Part shown: in pieces, positions 1-8,326 of the stretch
Layout of the letters: every line of letters starts with the position of its first letter
Position numbering within the stretch: position 1 is the first letter of the stretch
DNA from: Bartonella bacilliformis Ver097
GTDB taxonomy: Bacteria; Pseudomonadota; Alphaproteobacteria; Rhizobiales; Rhizobiaceae
DNA: 64,000 nucleotides
Assembly: GCF_000709795.1 (NCBI RefSeq)
Contig: NZ_KL503802.1
Span: 248,001 to 312,000, forward strand
Reading direction: 5' to 3'
The notes under the pieces: generated by a model
Databases searched by the model: none
What the model saw: the letters and a program-made list of their open reading frames with translations, nothing else
Told to the model about the DNA's origin: nothing
Position numbers and translations under genes: made by a program

Positions 1-373
1 TTCCTGTTGCTCCATGAGCAATCGCATCAGCTCCGGTTTCCTTAGCAATTTCAATAAGACGCTTTGAAATAAGTGGACGAGCAATTGATGTTCCTAAAAG
101 ATAGACCCCTTCATAGACGGCATTTGCTCGAAACATGGGAAATACAAAATCACGCACAAATTCTTCACGTAAATCTTCAATATAGATCTCCTTAATACCC
201 ATTATTTCAGCTTTACAACGCGCAGATTCTAACTCTTCCCCCTGACCTAAATCAGCTGTAAAAGTTACAACTTCAGCACTCAATTCGCTTTGCAACCATT
301 TGAGAATAATCGATGTATCCAATCCCCCCGAATAGGCCAAAACAACTTTCTTAACATCTGTCCATTTTTTCAT
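1..373 (-). CDS. argG: Argininosuccinate synthase, N-terminal part (cut by window edge)
   Basis: Argininosuccinate synthase joins citrulline and aspartate using ATP in arginine biosynthesis, in the cytoplasm. Only the first 124 codons lie in the window; the gene runs off the left edge. The translation begins [20 protein letters not shown], containing the ATP-pyrophosphatase PP-loop SGGLDTS near residue 15, and continues with the family segment [13 protein letters not shown] near residue 40 and [12 protein letters not shown] near residue 92. The ATG at 373 is the natural start, as the PP-loop sits at its usual distance. It is transcribed away from the LysE-type gene at 553. Identification rests on the very conserved N-terminus. 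Confidence 0.95.
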   Translation of the reverse strand, partial: MKKWTDVKKVVLAYSGGLDTSIILKWLQSELSAEVVTFTADLGQGEELESARCKAEIMGIKEIYIEDLREEFVRDFVFPMFRANAVYEGVYLLGTSIARPLISKRLIEIAKETGADAIAHGATG

Positions 374-552
374 TCTAAAGCTCTACGATACTTGTTTTCT
401 ACTCTTTTACTCACAAATATTAAAACCATGCAAGCAATGAAAATAAATTCTTTGTAAACAGCATTTAAAAGATGCAAAAAAAAAAAGCGTAAAGAAGAAT
501 GGAAGAGAGGTAATAATCGCAACTGCCTCTTCATTATAAAGGGGGGAAAGTT

Positions 553-1194
553 ATGTCATTTTTGCCTGAATGGTCTGTTCTTATAGAATTCGCTTTAACA
601 TCATTGGTTCTCGCTCTCATACCAGGACCTGATGTCATGCTATCAGTGGGACGAACCATTGCACAGGGCACAACAGCTGGAATTATGTGTGTCTTAGGGA
701 GTTCAACAGGTTTTGCTATTCAAGTGTTATCTGTTGCCGTTGGCTTATCAGCGCTTATTTTCACTTCACCAATCGCCTTTTTTCTTCTTAAAATTGCTGG
801 TGCTCTTTATCTTTTATGGCTCGCCTTTCAAATGGTGCGAACACACTCAAAATTTTCTCTAAAAGAAAAACAGCAAAAAAAACAAAGCCTCAAACGCAAC
901 TATTTAGCTGGCATTGGAACCAGTCTTTTAAATCCCAAAGCTATTCTCTTTAACATAACTTTTTTACCGCAATTTATTAATGTTAATGATCCTATGGCCA
1001 CACAAAAATTGCTCTTTTTAGGGTTTTCCTATATCCCATTTTCTCTACCTGCCACAATTTCCATCGTTTTTATGGCCCACAAACTCTCCACGAGTCTTAA
1101 ACAAAACCCTTCTTATATGCGCTTTCTTGATTGGCTCGTTGCAGGTATTTTCACAAGTTTTGCTTTACGTCTTCTGATCGACAATAGATTTTAA
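553..1194 (+). CDS. LysE/RhtB family amino-acid exporter
   Basis: Predicted inner-membrane exporter of the LysE/RhtB family, which excretes amino acids or derivatives; the substrate cannot be told from sequence. It has 213 residues, normal for the family, about six hydrophobic segments, and the family signature ALIPGPDVMLSVGR at residues 20-33 followed by the glycine-rich second helix (GIMCVLGSSTGF). A strong purine-rich ribosome site (GGGGGG) lies about 7 bases before the ATG. It stands alone, divergent from argG, and ends 7 bases before the convergent rlmN stop codon. Confidence 0.88.
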   Translation: MSFLPEWSVLIEFALTSLVLALIPGPDVMLSVGRTIAQGTTAGIMCVLGSSTGFAIQVLSVAVGLSALIFTSPIAFFLLKIAGALYLLWLAFQMVRTHSKFSLKEKQQKKQSLKRNYLAGIGTSLLNPKAILFNITFLPQFINVNDPMATQKLLFLGFSYIPFSLPATISIVFMAHKLSTSLKQNPSYMRFLDWLVAGIFTSFALRLLIDNRF

Positions 1195-1201
1195 ATTGAG
1201 C

Positions 1202-2371
1202 TTAAATTATATCGCCCATCATACTTTCAAGCTGTAACCGCTCTGATTTACGTAACCGCTCTGAAGTTGATTTAAGATTTCCACATGCAGCCAGAATATC
1301 GCGTCCACGTGGCATTCGAATAGGCGAAGCATAACCTGCTCTATTAATCACATCAGCAAAACGTTCAATTTGCTCCCAATCAGAACATTCATAACGGCTT
1401 CCCGGCCATGGATTAAAGGGAATTAAATTAATTTTAGCAGGAATACCTTTAAGCAGTTTAATCAATTTCTTAGCGTCATCCAAACTATCATTGACGTCCT
1501 TTAACATAACATACTCAAACGTAATGCGCTTAGCATTAGAAAGGCCAGGATAATTACGGCAAGCCTCCATTAACATGCTTAGTGGATATTTTTTATTGAT
1601 AGGAACGAGAACATCTCGCAAACTATCACACACCGCATGAAGCGAAATGGCTAACATTACACCAATTTCTTCCCCAGCACGTATAATTTCAGGGACAACC
1701 CCACTGGTTGAAAGAGTAATGCGGCGTTTTGATAAAGAAAGCCTGTCACCATCAGAAGCAATCAATAAAGCTTTTTTGACCGCTTCAAAATTATAAAGCG
1801 GTTCTCCCATACCCATCATAACAATATTGGTGATTTTACGTCTTGCTTCTGAAAGACCTGAATAATCAGGTGTATCTTTCCCAGGGAAATCGCCTAAACG
1901 ATTGCGTGCAAACAATAACTGCAACAAAATCTCTTCAGCAGTCAAATTGCGAACCAGTTTTTGTGTTCCCGTATAACAAAAAGAACAAGTTAGCGTGCAT
2001 CCTACCTGGGATGAAACACACAAACGCCCTTCTCCAGGAATATAGACTGTTTCAATTTCAACAGGCTTTCCTGCTCCACGTGCTGGAAACCGTAAAAGCC
2101 ATTTATATGTACCATCTTTTGATATCTGTTCTTCAACAATTTCGGGATATGCAATAGAAAAATTATCTTTTAGCATTTCCCGCATCGGCTTAGAAATATT
2201 GAACATCTCATCAAAAGACGAGACACCACGCACATAAAACCAATGCCAAAGCTGACGTACCCGCATACGTATTTGATGTTCTGGAACACCAATGCTCCTC
2301 AATGCTTGTACCATTTCATCATGCAACAAACCAATCAAAGACTGAGACTGCTTTAATCTATCTCTTACCAT
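1202..2371 (-). CDS. rlmN: Dual-specificity 23S rRNA A2503 / tRNA A37 C2-methyltransferase RlmN
   Basis: Radical-SAM methyltransferase that methylates C2 of A2503 in 23S rRNA and A37 in some tRNAs. The protein has 389 residues. The 4Fe-4S motif CTLTCSFC (CxxxCxxC) lies near residue 125, and the C-terminal [12 protein letters not shown] carries the second catalytic cysteine that forms the transient methyl adduct. An in-frame TAA lies a few codons before the ATG, so the N-terminus cannot extend much further. It stands next to the ialB-like gene on the same strand, about 90 bases apart. Identification is secure from the motifs. Confidence 0.95.
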   Translation of the reverse strand: MVRDRLKQSQSLIGLLHDEMVQALRSIGVPEHQIRMRVRQLWHWFYVRGVSSFDEMFNISKPMREMLKDNFSIAYPEIVEEQISKDGTYKWLLRFPARGAGKPVEIETVYIPGEGRLCVSSQVGCTLTCSFCYTGTQKLVRNLTAEEILLQLLFARNRLGDFPGKDTPDYSGLSEARRKITNIVMMGMGEPLYNFEAVKKALLIASDGDRLSLSKRRITLSTSGVVPEIIRAGEEIGVMLAISLHAVCDSLRDVLVPINKKYPLSMLMEACRNYPGLSNAKRITFEYVMLKDVNDSLDDAKKLIKLLKGIPAKINLIPFNPWPGSRYECSDWEQIERFADVINRAGYASPIRMPRGRDILAACGNLKSTSERLRKSERLQLESMMGDII

Positions 2372-2457
2372 GTCTGATCTGCTTTAATTTTTTGGCATAC
2401 ACTCATTGAGTGATTACACGAAATAGTCATTACTTTCCAATTTTAGGTTATAAGTTC

Positions 2458-2967
2458 TTAATGACAATTTTTCGCTGCATTCAATGCCGCAGTCACTCCC
2501 TTTAAGGAATAAGTGTAAGTCGTGTGTGTTCCCCGTTTTGAGACGGCTTGTACTTTCATCGTTGCACCTGCACGCATAGCTGCAACAAGCTGCACTTCCA
2601 TCCCTGAAGACGCTAACCAAGCCGATGAATCCTTCGTGAAGAAATTAAAAACCTTATCCCCAACAGTCACAATAACTTCTGACCCTTCTTTCAATACGTA
2701 GCCAGCCATAAACTGCGGCTCAAATGAAACAGGCGAACTAGAACGCTTAGTCACTAAAAAAAAATTATCACCATGCTTAACGGTTGTTGGCAATGCATTT
2801 AAAGGCATTGATAACACATAGCAAATTGTATTCTCTGCAGATTTATAAGAATAGGCTCCCCAAGATTCAAACTGATGTAAACGACTTGGTGCTTGTGCCC
2901 ATACTGTTCCAGTAGTTGCAAGAATCACAACAGATATAGTAACAAAAATCTTCTTAAACATTCTCAT
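2458..2967 (-). CDS. Invasion-associated locus B (IalB) family periplasmic protein
   Basis: Secreted protein of the IalB family, named after Bartonella invasion-associated locus B and common in Hyphomicrobiales. It has 169 residues: a signal peptide (KKIFVTISVVILATTGTVWA, cut after AQA) and then the IalB domain, seen as FESWGAY near 34, the single Cys in ICYVLSMP near 49, and SSGMEVQLVAAMRAGATMKV near 120. The terminal Cys in AAKNCH could pair with the central one. It is probably one of several family members; I cannot say whether it is the IalB of the ialAB invasion locus, and no ialA lies beside it. Starts at 2967 and 2961 are both possible. Confidence 0.85.
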   Translation of the reverse strand: MRMFKKIFVTISVVILATTGTVWAQAPSRLHQFESWGAYSYKSAENTICYVLSMPLNALPTTVKHGDNFFLVTKRSSSPVSFEPQFMAGYVLKEGSEVIVTVGDKVFNFFTKDSSAWLASSGMEVQLVAAMRAGATMKVQAVSKRGTHTTYTYSLKGVTAALNAAKNCH

Positions 2968-3213
2968 TTAGCTCACTTCTTTATTTTTTAACAAAATTTT
3001 CTTTAATAGAAATCATATATTATATCGCCAAAACAGATCTTTCACTTAATTGTGACCTCTTAGATCTTACTAAAATGTGAACTTTTTACTCAATAACCAA
3101 ATTTTCAAAAAAATAATATTTTAACTTGTTAATTTTGCTATCAACCAAACATAAAAAACAGTTTATTCGTAATTTTTGTGTCAAATTACACAAATTTAAA
3201 CGCATAGCAACCT
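2968..3213. other. AT-rich spacer without a recognised feature
   Basis: Stretch between the IalB-type gene and the decayed efflux gene. I see no open frame with family resemblance, no tRNA and no strong terminator hairpin. It must contain the promoter of the IalB-type gene, but no clear -35/-10 pair could be chosen. Confidence 0.5.
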
Positions 3214-3654
3214 TTATACACTAAATAAGCGCACATAAATTTTATCATAAATATAATTGAACAAGGCAAGAAAAAACCAACACTCCTATTTCTAGAAAAA
3301 AGTATTCAAAAAATCGATTTTCAAATAAGCAGCAATAAGGGAAACTGTAAAAATAATTAGCCCTCCTTCAAACCCCACACTATGAAATGCACATCCATTT
3401 TGTATGCTGAAAGCTCATATATTTTTGTATTCTATCATACAAAAAATTAAAAACACCATTCCATGCCGTAGCGATTAAAGAAACAATCAAAGAAAGACCT
3501 GACCTGTTAATTCCAATACATTATCTTTTGAAACAAAAAGCAAAATAAGAACAATTAAAAGAATTGCCATAACTTCAAAAATAACTGCATGACAAAGCCG
3601 TGCTTTCCAACCCCGTTGTACTAAAATTTCATCTACTTGTTTAACATTCAACAC
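3214..3654 (-). pseudogene. Decayed PACE-family (bacterial transmembrane pair) efflux protein
   Basis: No intact frame exists, but the minus strand read in three frames gives an ordered copy of a PACE-type (AceI-like) four-helix efflux protein. Frame 1 (from a GTG at 3654) reads WKARLCHAVIFEVMAILLIV, the first R-HA-FE transmembrane motif. A second frame reads SLIATAWNGVFNFLYDRIQK, matching the A-WN--FN--FD motif. A third frame reads AFHSVGFEGGLIIFTVSLIA, the second H--FEGG motif, then two in-frame TAG codons, then LFNYIYDKIYVRLFSV and TAA at 3214. All four family motifs are in order and at normal spacing, so a full-length gene was lost through at least two frameshifts and two stops. Confidence 0.75.
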
Positions 3655-3793
3655 AGATTTATTCCCTAACAGTAGTACTATTTTATTTTATATTATAAAA
3701 CGTCGTTGAATTTTCTTTTTGGTCAATAATTATGTCGCTTTCTTTTACTTATGCTCATAATTATTACCCACATACAGAATATAATCTAGCTTT

Positions 3794-4258
3794 TCAGGCT
3801 GCACTTAATTCTGAGTGATGAACAAATAAATTGTAAAGTACAGAAACGTCATTTGTATTGTATAATTTCTGGCTAATACCAGAATAGCGCAAAACACGTG
3901 CAACTTGCGACAAAGCTTTTAAGTGATCTGCTCCAGAATTCTCAGGTGCCAAAAGTAGAAAAACAAGGCTTACCGGTTCATCATCAAGAGCTTCAAAATC
4001 AACAGGAGTTTCAAGACGAGCAAAAATACCTATAATGCGATCAATATCAGAAAGTTTTCCGTGAGGAATCGCAATACCACCCCCTACACATGTCGATCCT
4101 AATTTTTCACGTTGCAAAATAATATCAAAAATAGCGCGCCCTTCAAGTCCTGTTAACTCAGCAGCTTTTTCAGCTAAAATTTGCAAAACCTGTTTTTTCG
4201 AATTTGCCTTAAGCACTGGAATAATTGCCTTCGGTGCAATTAACTCACTCAAATCCAT
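3794..4258 (-). CDS. ptsN: Nitrogen-regulatory PTS IIA protein (IIA-Ntr)
   Basis: EIIA-Ntr, the output phosphoprotein of the nitrogen PTS branch; it regulates rather than imports sugar. It has 154 residues and is of normal length. The phosphorylated histidine is His66 in GGGIAIPHGKL, with the downstream FALDDEPV-type segment (FEALDDEPVSLVFLLLAPE) near 93. In rhizobia and Brucella this gene lies downstream of rpoN and hpf. Here the space upstream holds only a decayed hpf and no rpoN, so ptsN has outlived its classical neighbours and must use another promoter. Confidence 0.95.
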   Translation of the reverse strand: MDLSELIAPKAIIPVLKANSKKQVLQILAEKAAELTGLEGRAIFDIILQREKLGSTCVGGGIAIPHGKLSDIDRIIGIFARLETPVDFEALDDEPVSLVFLLLAPENSGADHLKALSQVARVLRYSGISQKLYNTNDVSVLYNLFVHHSELSAA

Positions 4259-4404
4259 ATTTCATTTTCCTTTTACACACCAAAATGCTCACTCACAAAA
4301 TCAATAAATAAATAGTTTTGATTCTAAAGATTTTCGTCAATTGTTTGCATCACCGCATGTATATTTACTCCCTCATGATAACATCCTGCCAGTATTATCT
4401 TGGT

Positions 4405-4917
4405 TCAATTATCATCATTGTTTACTCTTGGAAAAATAAGACGATCCGTTACATTCATTGCTACCACAGCAAAAGCAATAAACATCATTTGTAAATACAT
4501 TAATCGCCCAACCTCAACAGCATCACTTTTCTTGAGAAAATTTTTCTCAAAGACTACTATAATAATGGGATATACATAAAAATCCAATAATATTCTTAAA
4601 TTGGCTACGACTATGCGATTTAAAGCAAAAACCATGACAACGCGAAGAAATATTATATTTTTAGCAATATTATCAAAAATCACCTGCGCTCTTTGTGTTT
4701 GACTTAACATGCGTAACGCACTGTTTTTTAAATGCACAACGCACTTCGCAAAAGAGCCCAACCCAAGCTCAACAATTGTAATATAACCCGTAGTATGATG
4801 ACTAAAATATATCAAAACGGCATCACCAAAACGTTTGTGTTGATTGAAAAAACCCTTACCAACCCTATATTCCTTTCAGAAGTATGCAGATTTATGGCAA
4901 ACTCGTTTATCATTCAT
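4405..4917 (-). pseudogene. hpf: Decayed hibernation-promoting factor (long-form HPF/YfiA) gene
   Basis: The minus strand keeps a frame of about 137 codons below 4815, and upstream codons in the same frame back to about 4836, that reads like rhizobial HPF but is badly eroded. KRFGDAVLIYF and TGYITIVELGLGSFAKCVVH correspond to the family's RIGDAVxKYFDGGYSGHVTV..F.ADC.LHL. AQVIFDNIAKNI matches the QVSFDNAAERI helix, and AVVAMNVTDRLIFPRVNNDD matches the C-terminal AVM.LD.TD.P...FRN. A TGA interrupts the N-terminal part at 4876, the charged central helix is replaced by hydrophobic residues, and the conserved DGNIGWID end is missing. The position between lptB and ptsN is that of hpf in relatives. 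The 5' boundary is uncertain. A translated remnant cannot be excluded. Confidence 0.7.
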
Positions 4918-5405
4918 GACAAGATTAATCTAACAAATATTTCCTATAAGACAAAAACAAATCGAGAAACCAACAAAAATCATCTTTTCATAGGATGTCT
5001 TTCTAAGCAATTAGCAGGAAAATTCATTCCGGTTTATCGTAAAAAAAATTTAGAAGCAAAATGATATATCCCACCGGGAAAAAACATCTCACGATGTCAA
5101 CAAATAACAAGAAGAGACTTAATAACCATCCCTTCTTCACGCCTCATGAAGATCCCTTTAAACTATCGTACTTTCCCCCTTATTCATAAAATCTTAACGA
5201 GATTATTATGTCACTCACCTACAACAACTTATAGGCTTCTTATCCTGCAATGAAAATATACGTTAACAGCGCTCATATGAGAAATCAAGAATAAAGCTTC
5301 ATTGATACAAACAAATAAAATTGATTGTCTCTCATTAAAATGACATTATATTTGCAACTGTTGCTTTATCTAAGCTTTAATGAACTATTTATAAAACTAC
5401 AACTC
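4918..5405. other. Spacer at the site where relatives carry rpoN
   Basis: In Sinorhizobium, Agrobacterium and Brucella rpoN lies between lptB and hpf. The bases here are AT-rich, and I could not find the RpoN box (ARRTVAKYRE), the helix-turn-helix region or any other sigma-54 segment on the minus strand in any frame. A plus-strand open frame at 4732-5064 lies mostly antisense to the hpf fossil and shows no protein family. The region appears to be featureless decay. Confidence 0.55.
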
Positions 5406-6200
5406 TCAGAGAGAAAACTGATTTCCTAAATAAATTCTTCGTGCGTCAGCATCATTGATAATGTTGTTTGGACACCCGTGAATTAATACCTTTCCTGCGT
5501 GAATAATATAAGCACGATCGACAAGACCTAATGTCTCACGCACATTATGATCAGTTATTAAAACACCAATACCACGTTGAGTTAAATGACGAATAAGTTG
5601 TTGAATATCAGAAATAGCAATAGGATCAATTCCTGCAAATGGCTCATCAAGCAGAATAAAATCAGGACGAGAAGCTAAAGAACGAGCAATTTCAAGCCGC
5701 CGCCTTTCACCCCCTGATAAAGAAATTGCAGGAACTTTGCGCAAATGATCAATTTTAAATTCATACAAAAGTGCATTTAACTCTTCACAGCGTTTAAAAC
5801 GATCTTTTTCAACAATCTCCAAAACAGCTTTAATGTTATTTTCTACTGAGAGACCACGAAAAATAGAAGCTTCTTGCGGCAAATAGCCAATACCCAAACG
5901 GGCACGCCTATACATCGGCATATGCGTAACATCAAATCCATCAATCTCTATAACCCCTCCATCAGCTTTAACTAAGCCTGTAACCATATAAAAACAGGTA
6001 GTTTTACCAGCACCATTGGGACCTAAAATACCAATAGATTCTCCAGTACGAAGACTAAAAGAAACACCATTAACGACTTGTCTTCCTTGATAAATTTTAA
6101 TCAAATCGTGGGCAGCTAAGGTTCGCTTTAAAGATTTTCCCAGAGTTTCACTTTCAGAGTTTTGTCTAGTTATTTGTTTCGCTGTTTTGATCGCAAACAT
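5406..6200 (-). CDS. lptB: LPS export ABC transporter ATPase LptB
   Basis: Cytoplasmic ATPase of the LptB2FGC complex that extracts lipopolysaccharide from the inner membrane. It has 264 residues: Walker A GPNGAGKT at 60-67, signature LSGGERRRLEIARSLA from 161, Walker B FILLDEPFAGIDP from 181, and the H-loop TDHNVRETL near 217, which includes the LptB-typical HNVRE. About 27 N-terminal residues precede the usual start of the fold, so a shorter start is possible, though the ATG at 6200 follows lptA by 6 bases and looks translationally coupled. It is the last intact gene of the lptC-lptA-lptB operon. Confidence 0.96.
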   Translation of the reverse strand: MFAIKTAKQITRQNSESETLGKSLKRTLAAHDLIKIYQGRQVVNGVSFSLRTGESIGILGPNGAGKTTCFYMVTGLVKADGGVIEIDGFDVTHMPMYRRARLGIGYLPQEASIFRGLSVENNIKAVLEIVEKDRFKRCEELNALLYEFKIDHLRKVPAISLSGGERRRLEIARSLASRPDFILLDEPFAGIDPIAISDIQQLIRHLTQRGIGVLITDHNVRETLGLVDRAYIIHAGKVLIHGCPNNIINDADARRIYLGNQFSL

Positions 6201-6206
6201 AAAATT

Positions 6207-6812
6207 TTAATGGCTACTCTTTTGATTTGATTGTAAAATGATCGAAACACGGCTTTTTTTCTCAGATGCTTCACATCCTTCAAGCAATGCTTTTCCTGTT
6301 TTCATATTGGTTGTCAACTTACATCCTGTCGCAACGTTACGACCATCTTTCAAAACAACATTGCCTGTCAAGGTCATCACATTTGATTTTCCATCAAAAA
6401 TACCTTGATCGCCCGTAATGATTTGTGTTGCTATTTTAATATAAACATTTCCCAACATTTCCATTTTTTTTACACCAGTTAAACCAAATCCGACAAACAA
6501 TCTAGATTGTTTGCTTACTTCATTGATACCAAATGTTTTATGATCCTGATCATAATAAACAACTAATTTTGATGTTTGCAAAAGCCGTTCACCCTGAATA
6601 ATTGAAACATTGTTATTGAAAATAACGATACTCTCTTTTTCACGTATTTCCAAAGAATCTGAATATAATTCTATCGGCTTTTCTCCATTTGATAAATCAA
6701 TTCCCATATGAGCCATTTCAGCATGTCCAGAAAGCTTCCCCCATTTCAATAACCCTATGCTTAAAATCAAAAACCCACCTACCCATTTTTTCCATGATGT
6801 TTTTGATTTCAT
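6207..6812 (-). CDS. lptA: LPS periplasmic transport protein LptA (OstA-like)
   Basis: Periplasmic bridge protein that carries LPS from LptC to LptD. It has 201 residues: an N-terminal membrane/signal segment (WVGGFLILSIGLLKWG, residues 10-25) and then OstA beta-jellyroll repeats, seen as IELYSDSLEIREKESIVIFN near 48, NVSIIQGERLLQTSKLVVYY near 68, and ITGDQGIFDGKSNVMTLTGN near 133 followed by VVLKDGRNVATGCKLTTN. It lies between lptC and lptB in the usual order. The C-terminus is short and lysine/serine-rich. Assignment is by repeat pattern plus operon position. Confidence 0.9.
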   Translation of the reverse strand: MKSKTSWKKWVGGFLILSIGLLKWGKLSGHAEMAHMGIDLSNGEKPIELYSDSLEIREKESIVIFNNNVSIIQGERLLQTSKLVVYYDQDHKTFGINEVSKQSRLFVGFGLTGVKKMEMLGNVYIKIATQIITGDQGIFDGKSNVMTLTGNVVLKDGRNVATGCKLTTNMKTGKALLEGCEASEKKSRVSIILQSNQKSSH

Positions 6813-6881
6813 CTGATCACCCTCAGCTCTTGTATTTATATAACAAATACGATTTAAGGTTCATATTGGAATTATCTATTG

Positions 6882-7547
6882 CTAGTTAATAAGCAAATGC
6901 ACACCACCTTGAAAATGCATTACTCGTCCTTTTTCGCAAACCCGCAAACGACTAGCTGTGAGAGAAAAATCTGCATTGTAAATATCTACACGTTGATCGG
7001 TTTTTAATTGACCTTCAGATAAATTGATATCTGCGGTCATAAATTGTGCAACCAATCCATCTTTTGTTTCTATTGTAAAGGGTTTATTCAATTGCAAGTG
7101 AGTGCTACTATTGTCATAAATTCCTCTTTGTGCTCGGAGAAAAACCGATACCTGCTTACTTGCAGGAACTTCAGCTGTAATATTTTCTAACTCCACCACT
7201 CCAAAACGCACATGATCCTGAAACGCTTTTTCCGCTTTAAGCCAATAAGGCTGATTAGAGCTTGTATAACCTTCTAATCTTGGATCAACCATTGTCAATG
7301 TCGTTATCCCATCTTCTTCATTATTCAAAATTACAGTCTCAAAAGAAGTAGAAACAGAAAAAAATGTAAACCAACAAAAAACAAGTGCTATGATAAATGC
7401 AACGAGAGGTAAAAAAATTTTTAACACGTGAATCCGACGTGAATGGCAATAAGCTGTTTTTAAAACATCGCTAAAAGACGATTTTACTGAAAAAATTTCA
7501 TTGCGATTGTATATGGCCATATTGTTTTCATCTCTCAAATACCCCAT
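6882..7547 (-). CDS. lptC: LPS export protein LptC
   Basis: Bitopic inner-membrane subunit of the LPS exporter that hands LPS to LptA. It has 221 residues: a cytoplasmic N-terminus, one transmembrane helix (FLPLVAFIIALVFCWFTFF, about 45-63), then a periplasmic LptC domain with DPRLEGYTSSNQPYWLKAEK near 88 and LSEGQLKTDQRVDIYNADFS near 175, the typical alphaproteobacterial LptC phrases. It is first in the lptC-lptA-lptB operon, 69 bases before lptA. An alternative ATG lies at 7520. Sequence conservation is lower than for lptB, as is normal for the family. Confidence 0.88.
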   Translation of the reverse strand: MGYLRDENNMAIYNRNEIFSVKSSFSDVLKTAYCHSRRIHVLKIFLPLVAFIIALVFCWFTFFSVSTSFETVILNNEEDGITTLTMVDPRLEGYTSSNQPYWLKAEKAFQDHVRFGVVELENITAEVPASKQVSVFLRAQRGIYDNSSTHLQLNKPFTIETKDGLVAQFMTADINLSEGQLKTDQRVDIYNADFSLTASRLRVCEKGRVMHFQGGVHLLIN

Positions 7548-7706
7548 CTTTTAGTCTGTGGAGTTTTTATAAAATGTATTTTTAAATTTCTCTTATTGCA
7601 ATTCAACTTTTCTTGGTTTTATTTTGCTTTCATCAATTTATGTGTGTAATGTACACGCAAAAATAAATAAGAAAATGATTTTTTCGTATAAATTGGAGAG
7701 GCTATT

Positions 7707-7985
7707 TTGATCAAATCAGAACTCATACAAATCATTGCTCGTCGTAACCCACATCTTCTGCAACGCGATGTAGAAAATATTGTTAACACTGTTTTTGAGG
7801 AGATTTCAACAGCTCTCACCAAAGGTCATCGCATTGAACTTCGTGGTTTTGGAGCTTTTTCTGTCAAAAATAGATCCGCTCGTAATGGTCGTAATCCACG
7901 GACAGGGGAAACTGTTATGGTTGAAGAAAAATGGGTTCCTTTTTTCAAAACAGGTAAGGATTTGCGTGACCGCTTAAATCAATGA
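7707..7985 (+). CDS. ihfB: Integration host factor subunit beta
   Basis: DNA-bending nucleoid protein; IhfB pairs with IhfA. It has 92 residues with the whole HU/IHF fold: [17 protein letters not shown] at the N-terminus, then [18 protein letters not shown] from about 43 and the DNA-binding arm [10 protein letters not shown] from about 63, containing the proline that intercalates DNA. The start is TTG at 7707, with GGAGAG 6 bases upstream; no ATG fits. The unusual start codon may limit expression. The stop codon overlaps an ATG of the lapA remnant (ATGA), preserving the old operon join. Confidence 0.93.
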   Translation: MIKSELIQIIARRNPHLLQRDVENIVNTVFEEISTALTKGHRIELRGFGAFSVKNRSARNGRNPRTGETVMVEEKWVPFFKTGKDLRDRLNQ

Positions 7986-8139
7986 GTAAATTTATGACAC
8001 CTAAAAATATTCTTTTAACAATTATTTTGATACCTCTCACAGTTTTTTTGGTCTTGGTATTGTATTAAACAGTAGCATCAATTGGTTTACACGATGCCAA
8101 CATCGTAAAGCTCTTAAAAAAAATAGCGCTGAACTTTAA
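7982..8139 (+). pseudogene. LapA-domain (DUF1049) membrane protein remnant
   Basis: In rhizobia and Brucella ihfB is followed by a small two-helix LapA-domain protein. Here an ATG overlapping the ihfB stop opens a 28-codon frame with one hydrophobic helix (ILLTIILIPLTVFLVLVLY), then TAA. Another frame continues directly with a glycine/leucine helix (FFGLGIVL) and the basic tail WFTRCQHRKALKKNSAEL, ending at 8139, which matches the family's second helix and its TW..Q.RHRRALR...AEL tail. The two halves are in different frames and the middle is gone, so this looks like an internal deletion. The call rests on position and the tail. Confidence 0.55.
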
Positions 8140-8326
8140 AAAATTAGAATGACGAGGGCTTAAAAATCTAATATACAGCACTTTAATGATTTTTTTCTAT
8201 TGTGTTTGATAACAGATCCAAAGGTATTTTTCTTCTCTTATCGTATTTTCATTAGCTTTAAACTCTAAAGTTCAATGAAAATTTAAGAGACTCTTAAAAA
8301 GTATTTCCTTTTACAATAAACGTGCC
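8140..8326. other. Spacer at the site where relatives carry trpF-trpB-trpA
   Basis: In Agrobacterium and Brucella the tryptophan genes follow lapA. Here only about 190 AT-rich bases remain, with no convincing trp fragment. The likely promoter for the methyltransferase at 8327 must be in this stretch, but no clear elements were chosen. Confidence 0.5.

Noticed and set aside
4732-5064. 110-codon plus-strand open frame
   Set aside because: Part of it is antisense to the hpf fossil; no family resemblance, no ribosome site, low-complexity composition.
5090-5200. Possible rpoN C-terminal traces on the minus strand (for example a reading like ESTIV)
   Set aside because: Pieces appear in the wrong order for RpoN and the RpoN box is not found; likely chance.
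8140-8326. Possible trpF N-terminal trace on the plus strand
   Set aside because: Only three or four residues agree and stop codons interrupt; not distinguishable from chance.
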